The notes below the pieces were generated by a model, which did not search any database, was not told the DNA's origin, and saw only the letters and a list, made by a program, of their open reading frames with translations. Both the position numbers and the translations under genes were made by a program. 64,000 nucleotides of DNA from Bacteroidota bacterium (GTDB lineage: Bacteria; Bacteroidota; Bacteroidia; Chitinophagales; Chitinophagaceae), in contig JAFEAE010000022.1 in NCBI GenBank assembly GCA_018266575.1, forward strand, positions 62,001 through 126,000. The letters run 5' to 3'. Positions 33,146-41,682 of the stretch are shown here, one piece after another (the stretch's first letter is position 1; each line of letters opens with the position of its first letter).

Positions 33146-35236
33146 ATGGCTGAATACAAAAGAATATTAGTTACTGCAGCTTTACCTTATGCCAACGGCC
33201 CGGTGCACATCGGGCACATGGCTGGTGTGTATGTGCCTGCGGATATATATGTGCGTTACCAGCGTGCACAAAAACGCGATATCAAATTTGTTTGCGGAAG
33301 CGATGAACATGGCGTGCCGATCACGATACGTGCGATGAAAGAAGGCGTAACGCCGCAACAGGTGGTTGATAAATACCACGCGATCATCAAAGAAAGTTTT
33401 GCGCAGATGAATATTTCGTTCGATATCTATTCAAGAACATCGAACAAAGTACATCATGAAACGGCTGCCGATTTCTTCAAAAAATTATATGATGATGGTT
33501 TGTTTGAAGAAAAAGAATCGGAACAATTTTATGATGAAAAAGCAAAAGTTTTTTTAGCAGACAGATATATTGTCGGCACCTGCCCGGTTTGCGGAAACCC
33601 GAATGCGTATGGCGATCAGTGTGAACGTTGCGGCTCATCCTTAAGCCCTGAAATGCTGATCAATCCGCGCAGTACATTGAGTGATGCGGTTCCGGTAAAA
33701 AGAAAAACGAAGCATTGGTATTTTCCGTTGCAAAATTATGAAGCGTGGTTAAAACAATGGATCCTGGAAGATCATAAGGAATGGAAAAATAATGTGTATG
33801 GCCAGTGCAAAAGCTGGCTGGATAATGGTTTGCAGCCACGTGCCATGACGCGTGACAGCAATTGGGGAATTAAAGTTCCGTTGCCTGATGCAGAAGGAAA
33901 AGTATTGTATGTATGGTTTGATGCGCCGATCGGATATATTTCTGCAACAAAAGAATTAACAGACCAATGGGCTGATTACTGGTGTAAAGAAGACACAAAA
34001 CTTGTGCATTTCATAGGGAAAGATAATATCGTTTTTCATTGCATCATTTTTCCGGCGATGCTGAAAGCACATAAAGATTTTGTATTGCCGGATAATGTTC
34101 CTGCCAATGAATTTTTAAATATTGAAGGAGAAAAAGTTTCTACTTCACGCAACTGGGCAGTATGGGTGAATGAATATGTAAAAGATTTTCCGGGTTGTGA
34201 AGATGTATTGCGTTATGTGCTTTGCTCGAATGCACCGGAAACAAAAGACAATGATTTTACATGGAAAGATTTCCAGGAAAAAAACAATAGTGAGCTTGTT
34301 TCTATTTTCGGAAATTTTGTGAACCGCACATTTGTACTGATGCATAAATTATGCGGAGGCAAGGTGCCGTCATTGCATGAAGATATTCTGGATGAAAGTG
34401 ACAAAAGATTAATTGAAGAAATTCAAGGCGCAAGAGACAAGGTTCAAGGCTCAATCGAAGAATATAAATTCCGTGACGCATTGTTTGAAGTGATTGATTT
34501 GGCGAGAAAAGGAAATAAATATTTGCAGGAGAAAGAACCGTGGAAGAAAGTTGCCAGCAACCAGTCACCGGTAACCAGCGACCAGAAACTGATCGACAAT
34601 TGCTTACATCTTTGCCTGCAGTTAACAGCAAATCTCGCGATCCTTATCAATCCATTTTTACCCGCAACTTCAAAAAAAATGTTGCACATGATGAAAGTGG
34701 TGGATAAAATATTGGATTGGGAAAATGCAGGCAAATTAAAATTGCTGAGTGTTGGTTATTCATTACGTGCTCCTGAATTATTATTCCGTAAAATTGAAGA
34801 TGCAGAAATTGCTGCTCAGGTAGAGAAGTTGAAGAGCGGATTGGTTGCCAGTAACCAGTCACCGGTAACCATTAACCAGCAACCGGCATCAGAGCAGCCA
34901 GCTATTAAATCAACAATTCAATACGACGACTTTGCAAAACTTGATTTGCGCACTGGAACGATTCTCTCTGCGGAAAAAGTAGAGAAAGCAGACAAATTGT
35001 TGAAGCTGGAAATTGATCTTGGATTTGAAAAAAGAACAATTGTTTCCGGCATTGCTCTTCATTTCAAACCGGAAGAAATTATTGGGAAACAAGTTGTAGT
35101 TGTAGCAAATCTCGCTCCACGAAAAATGCGTGGCATTGAAAGCAACGGAATGATATTAATGGCAGAAGACAGTTCGGGGAAATTGCATTTTGTAAACCCG
35201 GATAATATGATCAACCCGGGTGCACCAGTTACTTAA
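33146..35236 (+). CDS. metG: Methionyl-tRNA synthetase with repeat-derived loops
   Basis: Charges initiator and elongator tRNA-Met. 696 residues: class I core with PVHIGHMAG (HIGH motif near residue 22), zinc site CPVCGN...CERCG (about 149-167), and the KMSKS-equivalent EKVSTSRNW. An anticodon-binding helical domain and a C-terminal EMAP-type tRNA-binding domain (from about residue 590, DFAKLDLRTGTI) follow. Two loops, residues 470-480 and 568-580, are encoded by near-identical CCAGTCACCGGTAACC repeats, both giving ASNQSPVT. The second lies in the linker before the EMAP domain. The enzyme looks complete. Confidence 0.96.
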   Translation: MAEYKRILVTAALPYANGPVHIGHMAGVYVPADIYVRYQRAQKRDIKFVCGSDEHGVPITIRAMKEGVTPQQVVDKYHAIIKESFAQMNISFDIYSRTSNKVHHETAADFFKKLYDDGLFEEKESEQFYDEKAKVFLADRYIVGTCPVCGNPNAYGDQCERCGSSLSPEMLINPRSTLSDAVPVKRKTKHWYFPLQNYEAWLKQWILEDHKEWKNNVYGQCKSWLDNGLQPRAMTRDSNWGIKVPLPDAEGKVLYVWFDAPIGYISATKELTDQWADYWCKEDTKLVHFIGKDNIVFHCIIFPAMLKAHKDFVLPDNVPANEFLNIEGEKVSTSRNWAVWVNEYVKDFPGCEDVLRYVLCSNAPETKDNDFTWKDFQEKNNSELVSIFGNFVNRTFVLMHKLCGGKVPSLHEDILDESDKRLIEEIQGARDKVQGSIEEYKFRDALFEVIDLARKGNKYLQEKEPWKKVASNQSPVTSDQKLIDNCLHLCLQLTANLAILINPFLPATSKKMLHMMKVVDKILDWENAGKLKLLSVGYSLRAPELLFRKIEDAEIAAQVEKLKSGLVASNQSPVTINQQPASEQPAIKSTIQYDDFAKLDLRTGTILSAEKVEKADKLLKLEIDLGFEKRTIVSGIALHFKPEEIIGKQVVVVANLAPRKMRGIESNGMILMAEDSSGKLHFVNPDNMINPGAPVT
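34553..34585. repeat. CCAGTCACCGGTAACC word repeat inside metG, copy 1
   Basis: GCCAGCAACCAGTCACCGGT followed by AACCAGCGACCAG, translated ASNQSPVTSDQ in a loop of the anticodon-binding domain. Confidence 0.75.
34847..34886. repeat. CCAGTCACCGGTAACC word repeat inside metG, copy 2
   Basis: GCCAGTAACCAGTCACCGGT followed by AACCATTAACCAGCAACCGG, translated ASNQSPVTINQQP in the linker before the tRNA-binding domain. Same frame as copy 1. Confidence 0.75.
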
Positions 35237-35239
35237 TAA

Positions 35240-35324
35240 GTTTATGGTTGGTGGTTGGTAGTTTTGTAATGCAAAATCAATAAGTAAATTTAAAACTCAG
35301 AACTACAAACAATAAACTATAAAC
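35240..35324. terminator. Hairpin after metG
   Basis: The left arm (35240-35263) starts GTTTATGGTTGGTGG; the right arm (35301-35324) ends CTATAAAC. 19 of 24 positions pair, and some of the rest can form G-U pairs. It lies directly after the metG stop codon. Confidence 0.55.
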
Positions 35325-35370
35325 TTTCTTTCGTGTAATTTGTTTTCATTCGCATACAAAAAATATTTTC

Positions 35371-36246
35371 ATGAGAACTAAAATCGGTTTCATCGGGCTG
35401 GGAAATCTGGGTACTCCTATTGCACAAAATATATTGGAAAGCGGCAACACATTGTATGTTTATAATCGCACAAAATCAAAAACAGCTTCACTCGCTGAGA
35501 AAGGCGCTATAGTTTGTGACAGTATTATTGAACTCGCAAAAGAATGTACTATTATTTTTTCCATCGTTGCAGATGATGCAGCATTAAAAAGTATTTGCGA
35601 AGGAGAAAATGGGTTGGTAAAAAATCTTGCAAAAAGTTCCGTTCATATTTCCATGAGCACTATTCTTCCGCAAACCGCAACTGATCTGGCTTTGCTTCAT
35701 CAACAACATCAACAACACTATATTGCCTCACCTGTTTTCGGGAGGCCGGAAGCTGCAGTCGCTAAAAAATTAAATTTTGTAATAAGCGGTGAAGAAAAAA
35801 TCCGTAAGCAGGTTGAACCGTTGCTGAAAAATGCAGGCGCAGTAAATGTGTGGGATTTTGGCGATACTATTTCTGCAGCGAACACGGTGAAACTTTGCGG
35901 AAATTTTTTGATCGCATCCGCTATCGAAGCAATGGGTGAAAGCATATACCTCGCACAAAAAAGTGGCGTAGATGCGCAGAAAATGTGGAGCATGCTTTCG
36001 CAAACACTGTTCACTGCACCGGTTTACCAGAATTACAGCAATATTATTATGCAGCAAAAATATGAGCCCGCTGCATTCACCATGAAATTGGGATTGAAAG
36101 ATATCAATCTTGTGCTGCAACAAGCTTCTTCAGTAAATCAATCCATGCCTTCGGCTTCATTATTAAAAAAGAATATGGAAGATCTGCTGGCACAGGGAAA
36201 AGAGAACATCGACTGGAGCGCTGTTTCCCTTGCAGTAGCAGAATAA
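35371..36246 (+). CDS. Beta-hydroxyacid dehydrogenase family NAD(P)-dependent oxidoreductase
   Basis: 291 residues of the 3-hydroxyisobutyrate dehydrogenase/GLYR family. N-terminal nucleotide-binding motif GFIGLGNLGTPIAQNI (about 6-21), the NRTKSK cofactor loop that favours NADPH, and the catalytic Lys in NTVKLCGNFL. The C-terminal half is the all-helical domain typical of the family. Likely substrates are small hydroxy acids or aldehydes such as succinic semialdehyde or glyoxylate. No pathway partner is adjacent. Confidence 0.85.
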   Translation: MRTKIGFIGLGNLGTPIAQNILESGNTLYVYNRTKSKTASLAEKGAIVCDSIIELAKECTIIFSIVADDAALKSICEGENGLVKNLAKSSVHISMSTILPQTATDLALLHQQHQQHYIASPVFGRPEAAVAKKLNFVISGEEKIRKQVEPLLKNAGAVNVWDFGDTISAANTVKLCGNFLIASAIEAMGESIYLAQKSGVDAQKMWSMLSQTLFTAPVYQNYSNIIMQQKYEPAAFTMKLGLKDINLVLQQASSVNQSMPSASLLKKNMEDLLAQGKENIDWSAVSLAVAE

Positions 36247-36344
36247 TAAAATAATAACCGTTAAATATCTTCTCAATTTTAAGGTTAGAAATTTTTTTTA
36301 CTAAATTCACATTCGGATATAGTTGTTTAACTAACTATTTTAGG

Positions 36345-36821
36345 TTCTCACAGATAACACGGATTGCGCAGATGAATTCGATTTACTTTATGAACTAACT
36401 AACCGCCTATGAATTTAAATGATCTGACCTATAAAATACGAGGGACGATTTTTAAAGTTCACAACACGCTTGGTCCGGGATTGTTGGAGAGTGTTTATGA
36501 AGCAGCTTTGGCACATGAACTAAGGAAAAGCGGACTGCAGGTTCAAACACAACTGGGGATTCCGGTAATGTATGATGATATTAATCTCGAATTAGGTTTC
36601 AGGCTTGATATCCTCGTTGAAAATTTGGTAATAATAGAAATAAAATCAATAGATAGGTTACACGACGTTCACAAAAAACAGTTACTCACTTATCTGAAAT
36701 TGAGTGAAAAGAAAATTGGTATCCTCGTAAATTTTAATGCAAGTTCATTGATCGATAAAGAAAGCATAATAAAGATCATCAATTAAAAAACAATCTGTGA
36801 TATCCGTGTAATCTGTGAGAA
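36345..36821. repeat. Inverted repeats flanking the GxxExxY gene
   Basis: A 29-nt left arm (36345-36373, beginning TTCTCACAGATAACACGG) and a 29-nt right arm (36793-36821, ending AATCTGTGAGAA) are inverted copies with 25 of 29 positions matching. They bracket a single gene of 126 codons. Related CACAGATT words occur at 25534-25696 without a gene. Confidence 0.75.
36409..36786 (+). CDS. GxxExxY family protein (PD-(D/E)XK-like)
   Basis: A 125-residue protein with the name-giving motif in GPGLLESVYEAALAHEL. Later residues GFRLDILVENLVIIEIKS match the D...ExK pattern of the PD-(D/E)XK nuclease fold. The family is widespread in Bacteroidota, often in many copies per genome, and has no firm function. 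The gene stands alone between inverted repeats, which suggests it may move or spread as a cassette. ATG start. Confidence 0.88.
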   Translation: MNLNDLTYKIRGTIFKVHNTLGPGLLESVYEAALAHELRKSGLQVQTQLGIPVMYDDINLELGFRLDILVENLVIIEIKSIDRLHDVHKKQLLTYLKLSEKKIGILVNFNASSLIDKESIIKIIN

Positions 36822-36862
36822 AAATAAAATATCCTCTGTGAGAAAAAAAATAAAATTGCTAT

Positions 36863-39271
36863 ATGTCAAACCGAATCATTAAAAAAGTTGCAGTATTAGG
36901 AAGCGGCGTAATGGGTTCAAGAATTGCCTGTCATTTTGCAGGAATAGGTTTACAGGTTTTGTTATTGGATATCGCCCCGAAGGAGTTGAACGATGCTGAA
37001 AAAGCAAAAAATCTATCGCCGGATCATCCTGCAGTGAAAAACAGGATCGTGAACGATGCCCTTGCATCCACACTCAAGTCAAATCCCTCACCTGTTTATA
37101 CGAAAGACGTTATCAAAAAAATAAAGACCGGGAATTTTACAGATAACATGAAAGATATCGCTTCCTGCGATTGGATCATTGAAGTGGTGGTGGAAAGATT
37201 AGATATCAAACAATCTGTTTTCACGGAAGTAGAAAAATACCGCAAGCCCCGAACGCTTGTCACATCGAATACATCAGGCATCCCTATTCATTTGATGACA
37301 CAGGGAAGAAGTGATGATTTCAAAAAACATTTTTGCGGAACACATTTTTTCAATCCACCGAGGTACTTACGTTTGCTGGAAATCATTCCTACTCCGGATA
37401 CCGATCCGGAGGTCGTTAATTTTCTATTGCATTATGGCGATCTCTACCTTGGCAAAACAACGGTGCTTTGCAAAGACACGCCTGCATTCATTGCCAACCG
37501 CATCGGTGTTTATGGCATCATGGCAATATTTGGTTTAGTAGAAAAATTCGGGTTAACGATCGATGAAGTGGATGCATTGACCGGGCCGGTAATCGGCCGC
37601 CCAAAATCTGCAACCTTCAGGACTGCTGATGTTGTTGGCATCGATACCTTAGTTAAAGTTGCAAAAGGTGTACATGACAACTGCCCGAATGATGAAGCAA
37701 AGAATACGTTTATTATTCCTTCCTGGTTAGAAAAAATAGTTGCCAATAACTGGCTGGGTGATAAAACAGGACAAGGATTTTTCAAAAAACTTCCGCCAAA
37801 TGCAAAAGGCGAAAAAGAAATTGTTGTGCTTGATTTGAAAACATTAGAATATGTTCCAAGAACAAAACCAAAATTTGCGAGCGTTGAAGCGGCAAAACCC
37901 GTTGACGATTTAAAAACGAGATTAAAGGCATTAGTGAATGGATCAGATAAAGCTGCAGAGTTTTACAAACATTTTCATTATGGATTGTTTTCATATATCT
38001 CCCATCGTATTCCGGAAATAAGTGATGAACTATATCGTGTTGATGATGCTATGATGGCTGGTTTTGGCTGGGAAATAGGTGCTTATGACAGCTGGGATAC
38101 ACTCGGTGTTGAAAGTACTGCTAAGAAAATGAAAGAAGCCGGTTATCCAGTAGCATCATGGGTGGATGACATGATCGCATCCGGTGCAAAAACGTTTTAT
38201 AAAGTAGAGAACGGAAAGCGGCTATACTACGACGTTAGTACAAAATCCTACAAAGCTATTCCCGGCGGAGAGGCATTTTTGGTGATGAAGAATTTCGAAA
38301 ACCAAGCGGTATGGAAAAACAGCGCATGTAATCTCTATCATTTGGGAGATGATGTTCTTGGATTGGAATGGAACACAAAAATGAACAGCATTGGTGGTGA
38401 AGTGTTGGAAGGGATTCAAAAATCAATAACAATTGCTGAAGAAAAATATAAAGGTCTGGTCATTGCGAATGAAGGCGCAAATTTCAGCGCCGGCGCAAAT
38501 GTTGGTTTAATATTCATGCTCGCTATTGAACAGGATTATGACGAACTGGATATGGCTGTACGCCAGTTCCAGAATACAATGATGCGTGTGCGATACTCTG
38601 CGGTTCCTGTTGTGGTTGCACCGCATGCACTGGCCTTAGGTGGCGCTTGTGAAATGAGTTTGCATGCAGACAAAGTTGTTCCTGCTGCTGAATCGTATAT
38701 CGGTTTGGTGGAATTGGGAATTGGCGTAATTCCCGGCGGTGGCGGCACAAAAGAATTCACCTTGCGGGCTGCAGATGAAATGCATGAAGACGAACCCGAA
38801 ACCATCACACTAAAAAATCGCTTCTTAACTATTGCCACTGCAAAAGTTTCCACATCTGCATACGAAGCATTCGACCTCGGCATCTTGAGAAAAGGGCGGG
38901 ATATTGTAAGCGTAAACCAGGGCCGCAGAATTTCAGAAGCAAAACAAGCCGTGCTTGAATTATATAACGATGGTTATGTGATGCCTGTTCAACGAAATGA
39001 TATGAAAGTGCTTGGCCGGTCTGCATTAGGCGCATTGTATGCAGGCATCAACGGCATGTGGCGCGGAAATTATGCAACAGACCATGATGTAGTGGTTGCA
39101 AAAAAATTAGCGTATGTAATGTGTGGCGGCGATTTGAGTGAACCTTCTTTAGTAAGTGAACAATATATTTTAGATCTTGAACGCGAAGCATTTTTGAGCT
39201 TGTGCGGAGAAAAGAAAACACTTGAACGCATACAGGCGGTATTGAAAACTGGCAGGCCGATCAGGAATTAA
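36863..39271 (+). CDS. 3-hydroxyacyl-CoA dehydrogenase/enoyl-CoA hydratase (FadN-like)
   Basis: An 802-residue bifunctional beta-oxidation enzyme. The dehydrogenase is N-terminal: VAVLGSGVMGSRIACHFAG (NAD site), CGTHFFNPPRYLRLLEIIPT, and CKDTPAFIANRIG. The enoyl-CoA hydratase/crotonase domain is C-terminal, with VIANEGANFSAGANVG (oxyanion loop) and GLVELGIGVIPGGGGTKE. This order is the reverse of FadB/FadJ and matches Bacillus FadN. The usual thiolase and acyl-CoA dehydrogenase partners are not next to it. Confidence 0.93.
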   Translation: MSNRIIKKVAVLGSGVMGSRIACHFAGIGLQVLLLDIAPKELNDAEKAKNLSPDHPAVKNRIVNDALASTLKSNPSPVYTKDVIKKIKTGNFTDNMKDIASCDWIIEVVVERLDIKQSVFTEVEKYRKPRTLVTSNTSGIPIHLMTQGRSDDFKKHFCGTHFFNPPRYLRLLEIIPTPDTDPEVVNFLLHYGDLYLGKTTVLCKDTPAFIANRIGVYGIMAIFGLVEKFGLTIDEVDALTGPVIGRPKSATFRTADVVGIDTLVKVAKGVHDNCPNDEAKNTFIIPSWLEKIVANNWLGDKTGQGFFKKLPPNAKGEKEIVVLDLKTLEYVPRTKPKFASVEAAKPVDDLKTRLKALVNGSDKAAEFYKHFHYGLFSYISHRIPEISDELYRVDDAMMAGFGWEIGAYDSWDTLGVESTAKKMKEAGYPVASWVDDMIASGAKTFYKVENGKRLYYDVSTKSYKAIPGGEAFLVMKNFENQAVWKNSACNLYHLGDDVLGLEWNTKMNSIGGEVLEGIQKSITIAEEKYKGLVIANEGANFSAGANVGLIFMLAIEQDYDELDMAVRQFQNTMMRVRYSAVPVVVAPHALALGGACEMSLHADKVVPAAESYIGLVELGIGVIPGGGGTKEFTLRAADEMHEDEPETITLKNRFLTIATAKVSTSAYEAFDLGILRKGRDIVSVNQGRRISEAKQAVLELYNDGYVMPVQRNDMKVLGRSALGALYAGINGMWRGNYATDHDVVVAKKLAYVMCGGDLSEPSLVSEQYILDLEREAFLSLCGEKKTLERIQAVLKTGRPIRN

Positions 39272-39297
39272 AAACGCTTTGTGAGAAGTAAGATGCA

Positions 39298-39336
39298 AGG
39301 TTCGGAAAAAAGTGTTTTACATTTTCTTCCGAACCT
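39298..39336. terminator. Hairpin after the FadN-like gene
   Basis: AGGTTCGGAA and TTCCGAACCT form a perfect 10-bp stem with a 19-nt loop, about 27 nt after the stop codon. Confidence 0.55.
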
Positions 39337-39379
39337 ACATTCAGCATATTCTCAAAAGAACTTATTAATTTTAGGGGAT

Positions 39380-39718
39380 ATGAAATTTTTTCGACTCACA
39401 TTTCTGCCGATCTGTTTGTTTTTGTTTTGTGAGAATACATTTTGCCAGTCAAATCAAAACGCAACTATTATCGGTCGTTGGTTATCTGAAGATGATGAAA
39501 GAAGTGAAATTGTTTTTACTCAGATAAACATGCTGAGTTATTACGATAAAAAATTAACTTCAACAACAACATACGAGATCAATAACGACACACTGAAAGC
39601 TACTGACAAAGCCCTCAACAAAACATTCTTCTATTCTATCGAAACCCTGAATGAATTACATTTATCATTAATGTTTCTCGAAAATGGGCATGTAACCTTA
39701 TTCCGAAGGGAAAATTAA
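39380..39718 (+). CDS. Small secreted hypothetical protein
   Basis: 112 residues with a signal peptide (MKFFRLTFLPICLFLFCENT, ending near CQS). The mature part alternates short beta-prone blocks, starting IIGRWLSEDDERSEIVF. This resembles the small lipocalin-like or DUF-type beta barrels often secreted by Bacteroidota, but no family is assigned. ATG at 39380 is chosen because it opens the signal peptide; the frame extends upstream through a hairpin. Function unknown. Confidence 0.68.
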   Translation: MKFFRLTFLPICLFLFCENTFCQSNQNATIIGRWLSEDDERSEIVFTQINMLSYYDKKLTSTTTYEINNDTLKATDKALNKTFFYSIETLNELHLSLMFLENGHVTLFRREN

Positions 39719-39782
39719 AATTTTAAGAACGCTTTATTTAAATTACAACTGCTCTTGCTTATTTTTAACAAAACAACATTCA

Positions 39783-40916
39783 ATGAAATACCTTCCTTTT
39801 CTCTCCGCAATGATCCTGACTATTTTTTTGCTGAGTTGCCAATCAGGCAATCAACAAAAAATAAAATCCGCTGACTCTACTTATTTAATAACAGGAAAAA
39901 TTGTCGGCATCGATTCAGGATGGGTGTATTTGTTGCATAACAGCCTTGATCCTTCTGTAACAGATTCTGCAAAAATTGATAGTGGTTTTTTTAGTTTTAA
40001 AGGAAAAACTGCTGAACCTGAATTTTGTTTCTTAGGTATTCCAAATAACGGGCATAAAGAATACCGGTTAGGATTTTTTGTAGACAACAGCAAGATAAAT
40101 ATTGCAGGTCTAAAAGATTCTGTTGCGCAAGCATCGGTAACAGGCTCCGCAATACAAGACGAGTACAAAAAATTTTTAAATGAAAGAAAATCGTTAGATG
40201 AAGAAGAATCCAATCTTGATAAAGTATATGAAACATTACAATCAAAAGGCGACAAGATCGGAATGGATAGTATTGAAAAAACATTTGAAATAGTTGAAAA
40301 GAAAAAGAAAGAACTGACAAAAGAATACACCAAAAAAAATCCGTCGTCGTATGTTGCAGCTTTTGAATTGTTCCAGAGTTATGCATTTAACCCGGAGCTA
40401 AAAGATCTTGATACAGCATATAATCTGCTTGATACAACAACTAAAAATTCTTATTACGGAAAAAAACTCAAGAACGTGTTAGAAATTACCAGGAAAACAT
40501 CTGTAGGAAGCCCTGCACCTGAGTTTGCGCAAAATGATGCTTCGGGAAAACCAGTAGCGTTATCTTCTTTCAAAGGAAAATATGTGCTGGTTGATTTTTG
40601 GGCAAGTTGGTGTGGACCATGCCGGGCGGAAAACCCGAACGTAGTAAAAGCATATCAAAAATTTCATTCCAAAGGTTTTGATATTCTCGGTGTTTCCCTA
40701 GACGACAAAAAGGATAAATGGCAGGAAGCTGTGAAAAAAGATAATCTTGCCTGGGCACAGGTTTCTGATCTGCAAGGATGGAAAAACAGTGCAGCAGAAC
40801 TATATGGTGTGATGGCAATACCTATGAATTTTCTATTGGATAAAGATGGAAAGATCATTGGCAAAGGATTACGTGGAGAAGATTTAGATAAGAAATTAGA
40901 TGAAGTATTGAAATAA
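39783..40916 (+). CDS. TlpA-like thiol-disulfide lipoprotein with DUF4369
   Basis: 377 residues. The lipoprotein signal has lipobox LLSC with Cys19. A DUF4369 domain (about 30-140) is followed by a charged helical linker rich in Glu and Lys, then a thioredoxin-like TlpA domain (about 245-377) with WASWCGPCRAE (Cys277, Cys280). Such proteins face the periplasm and reduce or isomerise disulfides, often for cytochrome c maturation or oxidative stress. Common and duplicated in Bacteroidota. Confidence 0.92.
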   Translation: MKYLPFLSAMILTIFLLSCQSGNQQKIKSADSTYLITGKIVGIDSGWVYLLHNSLDPSVTDSAKIDSGFFSFKGKTAEPEFCFLGIPNNGHKEYRLGFFVDNSKINIAGLKDSVAQASVTGSAIQDEYKKFLNERKSLDEEESNLDKVYETLQSKGDKIGMDSIEKTFEIVEKKKKELTKEYTKKNPSSYVAAFELFQSYAFNPELKDLDTAYNLLDTTTKNSYYGKKLKNVLEITRKTSVGSPAPEFAQNDASGKPVALSSFKGKYVLVDFWASWCGPCRAENPNVVKAYQKFHSKGFDILGVSLDDKKDKWQEAVKKDNLAWAQVSDLQGWKNSAAELYGVMAIPMNFLLDKDGKIIGKGLRGEDLDKKLDEVLK

Positions 40917-40932
40917 TAAAGAAGCAACCAAT

Positions 40933-40955
40933 GTCTGACGGTCTCCGCCTGACTG
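40933..40955 (+). repeat. Left REP end of the RAYT element
   Basis: A 23-nt sequence starting GTCTGACGGTCTCCG, inverted relative to the copy at 41640-41662 with 20 of 23 positions matching. Together they bracket the transposase remnant. Confidence 0.75.
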
Positions 40956-41022
40956 TAAAACTCGTCATATAGAAGACACAGCATTCTATATATTGGATTA
41001 TTTTTACTGTAAACCCATCCTT

Positions 41023-41632
41023 ATGAAATTCGTTCCCTATAATATTTACCAAGTTTATAACCAGGGTAACAATCATCAAAAGATATTTCTGGTAACTGAT
41101 GATTGTATTATTTTTTTTAGGCAGGTGAGGATATACCTATTGCCGCATGCTGATTTCATTGCATATTGCCTGATGCCTAATCATTTTCATTTCCTCCTAT
41201 ACACAGATTACAGATGTAATGTGCAGCATAAACAGGGCGGAATTACCATTGATCCAGTTACAAATGGATTGAGGAAATTATTAAGCGGATATGCAAGGAT
41301 ATTTAATACACGATATAATCACTCAGGTTCGTTATCCAGGCAAAAGACAAAATGTAAATGTTTAAGCGATAGTATTAATCTATCAAAAAAATATAATTGA
41401 AAAGAACGCATACTTTAATTGCTTTCATTATATTCATCAAAATCCTTTAAAAGCTAATCTTGTTTCCAAATTAGAAGATTGGGAATTTTCTTCGTATAAA
41501 GATTATGCAGGCATCAGGAAAGGGACACTTTGTGATAAAAAGTTAGCAAAAGATTTTTGTTGGTATGATCCAGCAAATTTTGAGCAGCAATCGTACGAGA
41601 TAGTAAGAGATGATAAAAACCAAGATTTCTAA
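41023..41632 (+). pseudogene. REP-associated tyrosine transposase (RAYT), frameshifted
   Basis: A Y1/IS200-type transposase. The first frame holds YLLPHADFIAYCLMPNHFHF with the HFH metal site, SGYARIFNTRY with the likely catalytic Tyr, and SLSRQKTKCKCLSD. It stops at 41398. The expected continuation is in another frame: NAYFNCFHYIHQNPLKANLV, then LEDWEFSSYKDYAGIRKGTL, ending at 41632. The shift falls at or near the seven-A run at 41385-41391. Inverted REP sequences flank it. It is either inactivated or the A-run was miscounted in sequencing. Confidence 0.85.
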
Positions 41633-41639
41633 AAATTAT

Positions 41640-41662
41640 CAGTCAGGCCGGGACGGTCAGAC
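41640..41662 (-). repeat. Right REP end of the RAYT element
   Basis: CAGTCAGGCCGGGACGGTCA plus three bases, inverted relative to the left end. It is also the closest relative of the solo palindrome at 28901-28919. Confidence 0.75.
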
Positions 41663-41682
41663 TGAGTCGCTAACTTAAAATA

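Noticed and set aside
34427..34462. A further repeat-derived insert in metG (CAAGGTTCAAGGCTCAA)
   Set aside because: The words are suggestive, but the encoded helix (QGARDKVQGSIEEYKF) has normal length and pattern for MetRS, so insertion is not supported.
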